A stretch of 64,000 bases of DNA, taken from Ypsolopha sequella (Eukaryota > Arthropoda > Insecta > Lepidoptera > Ypsolophidae). The notes beneath the pieces are model-generated. The model searched no databases. It was not told the origin of the DNA and saw nothing but the letters and a program-made list of their open reading frames with translations. The position numbers were made by a program, and so were the translations under genes. Of this stretch, positions 23,001 to 32,000 are shown in pieces. Each line of letters starts with the position of its first letter. The first letter of the stretch is position 1. The DNA lies in contig OW203997.1 of NCBI GenBank assembly GCA_934047225.1, positions 4,946,417 to 5,010,416 on the forward strand, read 5' to 3'.

Positions 23001-26000
23001 CTCTAAAATTTTTTTTTTTTTTTTCAGTGTATTTACTCCCTTTTAGGACATAGTTTTCATTATTTTGGTATATAAATTAACCATTATCTTTTTATGATTT
23101 GTTAAAGAATTTTCCGTTATGACGTCACTTGAGAATTTTAGACATTTGTGATTGCTTATAAAAATAGATGCCTGTCTCTGTCTACTCATCTGTCATCCAT
23201 CTGTCAAATCAGCCGGAAGCAAATTATTATAAATTTACCTTGATAGCAAAGGACACATTTCAGAACAGCCATTTTTCAAGTGACGTCACAGGTAGGCAAA
23301 TGGAAGTTGCAGCTTTTTCTTAAAAATATCCATCATCATGAGGTTTTTTGGACCAAAAGATCGAAATACGGCTTATTATACCTAAATCTCGAAATGGTTT
23401 TCGAATTAACACACCTTAGCATAATTTAATATATGCCAATTGACCAATCAAACAAAAACCGTTATAAAATGACTAATAGACATTTCTATTATTCTATTGT
23501 CTAGAAGGATGTTTTAAATACCCTGCTTCAAAAATTTTGAACAATCTGCCACCACCACTACGTTCAAAAATGAGTAATTTTGCTTTTGAAACAAAATTTA
23601 AAGTAATTTTATTACAGAGACAAAAACAGACGCAGAGTTTTAAGCATCCTCATAGACATATTTCCGAATTATTTAAATTATAGTTTTTATTATTTACCTC
23701 TCCTACAAGCTATGTAGGTACTTGTATACACTTTTCCTCACCACATAAACACACCTGCTCACACACAAACACTAATGAACACATCTCTAATTTATTTTCG
23801 ATTTTTCTCGAATTGCATGCTTTTTTTTCCTGTTGTTTTTAGTCCTATATATTTGTTTTGTACAAAAACCTGTTTTTTCGCATAATTATGCTCTGCTCTA
23901 CAACAAAAGAGCCGGGGGGTCCTGAAAATCAGCGCTGGGTACGTCCTACAGGGTAACCAGTACCTTAGCTGGGCTCTCTCCCTTTGTCAAATATATTGTT
24001 TTGTATATATTCGTGTTAATTTAATGTATTTTTGTCCCAAATATGTGTTGTTTGTGAATACTTATATATACCTGTGTCTTTTCGTTTCATGTTTTTTTTG
24101 ACAATAAATGTATCTTATTGTTCTATTATTCTTATTCTATTACAGGAACCAGTGCGTTCACAGACATAGTAGAAAAGGAATCCAAACGCACTCCTATATT
24201 ACTATGTAAACCTGACAAGACCTTCGGAGAGTTTGCAATGAGACGAGCCAAGGTTACTGATCCTAGCCGAGTTCTGTTTATTGGAGATATGTAAGCTATT
24301 GGTATTTAAAAACGGTAGTATTTAAACGAGCGAATATAAATTCAAATTTAAAGTGTTAAAAATACTGAATATAGCGTACTAAAATACTAAGTGGGCGAAA
24401 GACTGTGGGCGATTATTGTAAATAAATAAATAAAAAAAAGATAAATACCTGCAGGAATGAAAAAATATTTTCACGTTTACTTACCTATTTAAAAACTGAT
24501 TGGAGTTTAGTATGGACAAGTCTGGTTTTTTAATGGGTAGTATTTAAATTCAAATTTAAGGTGTCAAAAATACTGAATATGGCGTACTAAAATGTTGAAA
24601 ACGGCGACTTGAAAATACAAATTTGAGTTGAGTTGAATAATTTTCAGGCGGACAATTTTCTATTTTAGTGACAATTAAATTTTAAGTAATAAAACTAGGG
24701 ACGTCACCTTGCTCCGATCCGCTTCGCTCGGCTCGTTATGTTATCTTACATGTAAACCTAACACGTTCCTCCTCACTTCGCTCGTCGTCGCACCTATTTT
24801 TTGACTATTAGTGAAATATTTTCGATTTCATACTTTAAATTCGTCCACTTCGAATTTTCAGTCGCACTCTTTGATATTTATTCCGGTCACTTCAAGTCGC
24901 TAATTATATTTTTATTCGCCCGATTAATAATTTCCCATTTAAAAATAGAACGCATTGTGATGAGATAAACCCCTGAGTGTAATAGTTGATGTCATCAGTC
25001 AGTCAGGATATTCTTTTTTAGGGTTCCGTACCCAAAGAGTAACTAACAGGACCCTATTACTAAGACTCCGCTGTCCTTCTGTCTGTCCGTCTGTCACCAG
25101 GTTGTATCTCATGAACCTTAATAGTTAGACAGTTGAAATTTTCACAGATGATGTATTTCTGTTGCCACTATAACCACAATACTAAAAAACAGAAAAAATA
25201 AATATATAAGGGGGCTTCCATACAAAAAACGTGATTTTTTTTGCCGTTTTTTATAGATAATGGTACGGAATCCTTCGTGCGCGAGTCTGACTCGCACTTG
25301 GCCGTTTTTTTTTTAATAAACTATACTAGCCACCCAAAAGTCACTTGCCCACGATGTACTCAATAAAATGTATAGTCACCAACCACCACAGTAAAGCATG
25401 AAAGTTTTTATTCAGAGCAAATGTTATCAGAGAAAAAAACCGGTCAAGTCCGAGTCAGGCTCGCGTTCCTAGGGTTCCGTAATTGGACAGTTTTGGGAAA
25501 AGAAAATTTAATATTGTCATTTTGTTTTCGAGAATTTCTTAACCGCTGTATTTTTCCTCTAATCTTTACGTAAGCACATATTACCATGATTTTTTTAATA
25601 ATTTAAATATTATTTTTGGAAATAAGGGGGGGGGGGGGCAAACCTACATTTTGTTTGCGTTTTTTCGAGGATTTCTCGAAAACTGTTTTCTCAGAATTGT
25701 TTCTGAACACACCTGGACACCGCACCCGTCATACGTCATGATTTCAGATGCCTTCTGTTCTTACACACTATGCGCAGTTGCGCAGAAATCCTCATATATA
25801 CTTTTAGCTAAAGATTACAATTTAAACTTTCACTCTATCGATCCATTCGATTACAATAAAGTCACACTCAAAAAACGAGTTATATATAAACTAAAATTTC
25901 CTGATTCTCAGTAGCTCTAGTACCTTTTACTCAATCCACATTCATTAGTAGTTACACTTACACTCACTTTACTTTAAACACATTTATACACTCCTTTTAA

Positions 26001-29000
26001 TATTCATGTGATTAAAATATGTGTCCCTTACAATTTTTTTTTTGTTTCTTATTAAATAGTTCTATGTAATTTCGGTCATGTATTTTTGTGGATATCTGTT
26101 ATTGACTTTATCTCTTGTATTTTTTGTTAATATTGTGCTATTTTATGTTTTGCTGATGATGTCAATAATAAACAAAATAAATAAAAAATAAATAAAGATG
26201 CAAGTAAATATAGCTAAGCATTATAATTTTACAATAAGCTCTTTAATACCTAGAATTTGATACCCACATTGTATTTTTATATAATACATTTTTTTATTTT
26301 CTAGTTTTATATTTCTCATTTATCTTAAACATTCTTTAAATTGCTAGTTTTCCTGTAATTTTATTAAACTTATCACCTATAATCGATTTGTTTTTCGTAT
26401 TTTTCGGTCCAACAGTTACGGAAATATTTTTTTATTTTTTATATACTCAACATAAATACAAACAATTAAATGGTTTTAGTCGCTATATTTCGACCCCTCA
26501 GTGGGGCCGTCATCATTCGCCTGATGACGGCCCCACTGAGGGGTCGAAATATAGCGACTAAAACCATTTAATTGTTTGTATTTATGTTGAGTATATAAAA
26601 AATAGGAAATATTTTTTGTGGTTTTTAAAATATTTCTTGAAATGTATGCTAATCAATATAGTAATATTATCAGCTCTTAAATATCTACAATTTGATACAA
26701 ATATTTTATTCTTAAATATATTTTTGTGAATTTTTTTTTTGAAACAAAACTTGAAAAATTTAAAAAACTTGTTTATGTTAATTCTCATTAGAATTAATGC
26801 TATTTTCGTGGTAAATTTCAAGTCTTTGTCTTCAACAGTGCTAAAGTGATGAGGCTGTGACATACGGACGGGCGGACAACAGACTCTCACCTTAAAGTTT
26901 CTTTTTGTACTTATTATGTACTACGGAACCAGAGAATATAAAGTATTACTACGTAAAGAAGCGACACTCACCTCCCCGCGCGAATTTAACGTCCCCCGCG
27001 GTCCCCCGCAAGTTAGTGGAAATCTCGAGTCAGGCAGAGCTCGATTACCACTCGTTTGATGCGCGCGTGTTTTGTTACAAAGTTTTATCACGATACTGAT
27101 TTTTAATCAGTATGGTGCGTTATTGCAGTGTTTATGGATGCCTGGAAAACTTTTTTTCAAAAATTAGAATTGCGTGATCAAACCTTACAATTTCGTTCAG
27201 TAACGCATTTGGAACAATAAAATCAGTATTTATAACTTTCCATGTTTTGACAAGTTTTCATTTTTTTTCCAAAATTTATGTTTGAGTAGTTGTTAATTAT
27301 ATGATGATCATTTATGCATACGAAACTATATAGGTACCTACTAAGCTTAGGCATACTATATATATATATATATAATATATTTACTTTTAAAGTAACGAAA
27401 AAGCAGCGGTAACTCAGGGGTAGAACGCTGGCCTCTTAATCTGACGTAATATTTGCAGGTGAAACGCGGGTTTACCGAGTGTGGGTGGACTGTGACTTGC
27501 ATTTCAAAGTTCACACTCGGAACACATCCGACACCCCCCGGAGCATTCAGGTCGTAACGATTTATATACATATATAAGGTTAAATAACATTATTTGGCGA
27601 AACTCAAAGCAAAGGTAGTACTAGTCTATATGGACAACTGTTTGTATGGGAGCTAAGCGAAATTCTTAACTTTTTTTCACTTCCTCCTATACAAATTGCT
27701 CCGATCAGCTGACTCGTCCAGTATGGAAAGGTGAAAACGAATTTTAAGAATTATTCACTATCCTATTAAAAAAAGTTATTCATATGGACATGTTCTACAT
27801 ATGTTTCAAATTTCGCCAACTAATTGAATTTAACCTTGTATATATATATATATACATATATTTTTTTAATACTGATTAATCCACGGGGAACCAGAAATTG
27901 GACTACGCTAAAATTTAGGAAGAGAATCACATAAGTTGCTGACTTATATTGTGTCCCTCTCGGGTGACGACGCTCACACGATTGCTGCCAGCCCTAGACT
28001 AGCTCACGCACACAAACAAGCGTGTGCGGACAAGCCAGATGCGCGCGTGAGAGTGTAGGTAAATAACTTGAGCCTTGACTATGAAGTGTCGGGGGTGTGA
28101 CGGAACCCTAAAAATGGTTTCACTTAAGGTATCTATGTTAAAGAATTAGATATTGCAGCTAAGATTCACTTCCAATTTTACGAGAAAAACTCGCGTATTG
28201 AGCGAGGCCTGCTAGTCTATCAAAACATATCGAGCTCGATAGAACGTGATATAGTGCTCTCTCTCTCAACGTGATATAGTGCTTGATCTACCTCGAGAGG
28301 GATAGATATGTTGTACCGGATGGTCAAAGCGCGATATGATCTGCTATGCTAGACTCCCTGATCAAACCAATGCGAGTCTATACAATACAATACAGTACAA
28401 TACAATACAATGCAATAAAATACAATACAATGCAATACAATACAATACAATACAGTACAATACAATACAATGCAATAAAATACAATACAATGCAATACAA
28501 TACAATACAATACAGTACAATACAATACAATGCAATAAAATACAATACAATGCAATACAATACAATACAATACAGTACAATACAATACAATGCAATAAAA
28601 TACAATACAATGCAATACAATACAATACAATACAATACAATAAAATACAATACAATGCAATACAATACAATACAATACAATACAATGCAATAAAATACAA
28701 TACAATGCAATACAATACAATACAATACAGTACAATACAATACAATGCAATAAAATACAATACAATGCAATACAATACAATACAATACAATACAATACAA
28801 TGCAATGCAATACATTACAAAGCAATGCAATGCAATACAATACAATGCATTGCAATACAATACAATATTCTTTATTGCACACCAAAAAAACATAAATAAG
28901 GAAACAGTTTTAATAATAAGTAGTAGGGTACATTTGGCGGTCTTATCACTAAAAACAATCTCTTCTAGACAACCTTTGGATGGAAGAACTCCTAAAAAAG

Positions 29001-32000
29001 AAATGTAAATAGCCGGTGCACAGAATAAATTACACACTTTAAAACATATTGATAAATTAAATAAACTATATACATGCACATAAATAATAAAAATTACGCA
29101 TATAATTGATATATACACCAATTATATAATTTATATAAATAAATATGTATTAATATAGAAACATATAGAAATATATACAACTTTAAGATCAAAGAGAAAG
29201 ATAATGCTGTTTGACTAATGATTTAAATGACTATAATGATGGAGCTCGTCTTATTGTGAGAGGAAGGGCATTCCACAGATTTACAGCTTCAACAGTAAAG
29301 TAGTTCCCATAAAAACACGTTGTATGAACTGGCACTGCTAAGCGAAGATTTTCAGATGACGTCAGATTATGGCTGTTCGTAGAATTAAGAAACACAAAGC
29401 GGAAAAAAAATCGACACTAAGGATTTGCATATCTACTTCAGCAAATAATGTATTATTTTGATAAAATTGTATATTATTTTTGAATTCTTTTTCTAGGGAT
29501 CTGTTAAAACAGAAACGCGATTGGAGAAATTCGGCTCGATAGAAATATTTATTGAAATGAGGTCCTTTTCGACACCAATTCTCCTAGTTTGACAATTTAG
29601 AATGACATATAAACTGCAACTATATTTTATTAGATGGGCTTTAACGGTATCTAGGACCTGTTTAAACGAAATTTTGATAGCAACTTTAGTACATTTTATA
29701 TTAATAAAAAACCGACTTTTTGCCACTTTTCCACGAATTCGTCCCTCTCGCACTGAGAATTTTTTCGCATATGGAGTAACAGGGACGCTAAAACTTTTAC
29801 ATATCGCCTTAAGAGGCTATGCGAATTTTATTTTTGTCACTGTCACTCCAAGCGAAAAATCGCTCAGTGCGAGAGGGGTGGATTCAGGGCGAAAGCGAAA
29901 AATGATAGTTTTATAATTTTTATAAAAAAACTAAAATAGCTAGCAAAATTTCTGACATCAAATCTCTAGATACTGTTGAAATACACCTAATAAAATATGT
30001 TTGAGTTCTGTATATGAACATAGTTCTGTATATATCGGTTCCTATTCGTCCAACGAGGTTGTTTGAAGACCACATTTCAACAATTATTTCTATTGAGGAA
30101 AATTTATCCAAACATGTTTCCCAATTTCAAATCCCTAGATTATATAGTCAAGATGCATATATCAGAAACTGATTATAATTTTCCTTGTATTTCATGAAAT
30201 ACACAGAAAAGAAACACCCGTATTTTTTTCGCATATCTCCTTAAATAAGAGAGATATAAAGGATTAAATAAAACAGAGTAAAGAAGAAAAAGAATATGAG
30301 AATTACGAAGAGTCTATCTGTTTCGCTATAAGTGATATATTTGAAGTGTTTTATGAAAAAATTTCATTAAAACCACATTTTTTCTAGCATAAGCTGTTTT
30401 TGCGTCAAAATATTAATTAGTAACACCCATAAAGATAGTGACACATTTCTAATTAAGATAACGTTTTAATCTATGTACTCGTATAGTTCTCTCTTTGCAC
30501 TTGGTATTTATTTTTTAAGGTTAAACATCAGTCACTCTGTACAAAGTGCACAACTTTTTTTTTCTTGTTAAAAGCGCACCGAGCGTTTGCCTTTGTCTCT
30601 ATCTTTTTCTATACGTGTAAACAGTAAAGAAAATAACCACACTTTTGCATTTTCTCAATGTTTTTCATTGTTGTAATCATCATATTGCTTTTCAATAAAA
30701 AACTATCGTTTATAAACGTTCTAGTCATCTATAAACCTTTTTTAAATGAAAGAAAGTCAAATTACTCATTTGTACAAAAAAGTAGGGAAATAGAGGAAAA
30801 AATAATTCGAAAAGAGGTAACTTTGCAAATTTATTCTATCGAGCCAACTTTACTGTCTAGTATATACGAGTATCCCCAATAATACAATATAATATTTTCC
30901 TACATTTCAATTTAGTTATTTACTACATTAAACGGGGGTAATAAAAACTTGTTTGTGTGTATAAAGAGCTTGGAGCGCTCTTAAGAAGTAAAAGTGAAAA
31001 ATATATTGGCCTATGGCAATTCACGCCAATAGTTCAGTATAAGTAAGGTTTATGAATGAACAGCTAAAAATTTAATTCACAATTAGTCATGATTTTGTCG
31101 AAACAAACTTCAAACAGCATTGCAATCTTGTTTGGACCAAATCGTGGGGATTTGTGCATTTTATTTCTAACTGTTGATTTATAAAATTAACTTATACTGA
31201 ACTATTGGCGTAAACGTTTCTTAATTTCTTCTTATGACTGTTATTTATGAGTTATTAGGTAAATTCTCATCATTATAGACATTTATGTACGGTATATGTA
31301 ATTTTTTAAGTAGTATAAGTACTTGAACTTATCAGTTATTAATTTATTTTGTGTATTAGCATGTAATTTAATATAATTTATTGATTATATTTAAGTATAT
31401 ATATATATATATATATATGTGGAAACCATGGCACTACCCCAACAACTTCCCCATTGCCAAAGGTTGGCTGGTAGAAAATACTAAATAGTATTAAGCTCGC
31501 CTGTGTACAAAAATTTTACTTATGCAATATTAGTAGTTTATGCTACTAGGGCGAAAAGGAATAAATTACGAGGACGATTTAAAACACGAGCGTAGCGAGT
31601 GATTTAAACGTAACCGAGTAATTTATTGCTTTTACGCCCGTGTATCATACTACGTTTTTCAATGCATAGTGTGAGGAAATGAAAACAAATATAATCTTGT
31701 GAACTTTCAATTATGATTGGCTCAAAAGGATTGTATCCAGAGCCATTATACAGTGGAAAAAAAAGTATAACATCTATGGTACACAGAAAAGGCTGCAGGT
31801 TAGCCAACCATTGCAAACAAATTAAAAAAATAATAATAATAAAGCCCTAGGGCAAAATAATCGACTTTCTGTTCGGTTTTGATGCATAAAAAGTGGGCCT
31901 TTACGAGCACTTGCATTGAAAAGTATTTTATTATTACTATTATTAAATTGCCACAGACCAATATAACTTCTTAACAAAAAACAAACAAAGTTAATTTGTG

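Larger units (their letters stand above)
25436..26935 (-). repeat. Family B repeat with two nested insertions
   Basis: The left end accggtcaagtccgagtc / gcgttcctagggttccgtaa and the right end ggctgtgacatacggac ... gtactacggaacc are those of family B in minus orientation. The usual length is exceeded because a LINE-like piece (about 25684-26205) and a large palindrome (26433-26604) lie inside. A G run occurs at 25627-25638. Confidence 0.65.

Noticed and set aside
28336..29121. Frames up to 247 codons over the TACAA satellite
   Set aside because: The repeat lacks stop codons in several frames by composition; the peptides are pure repeat.
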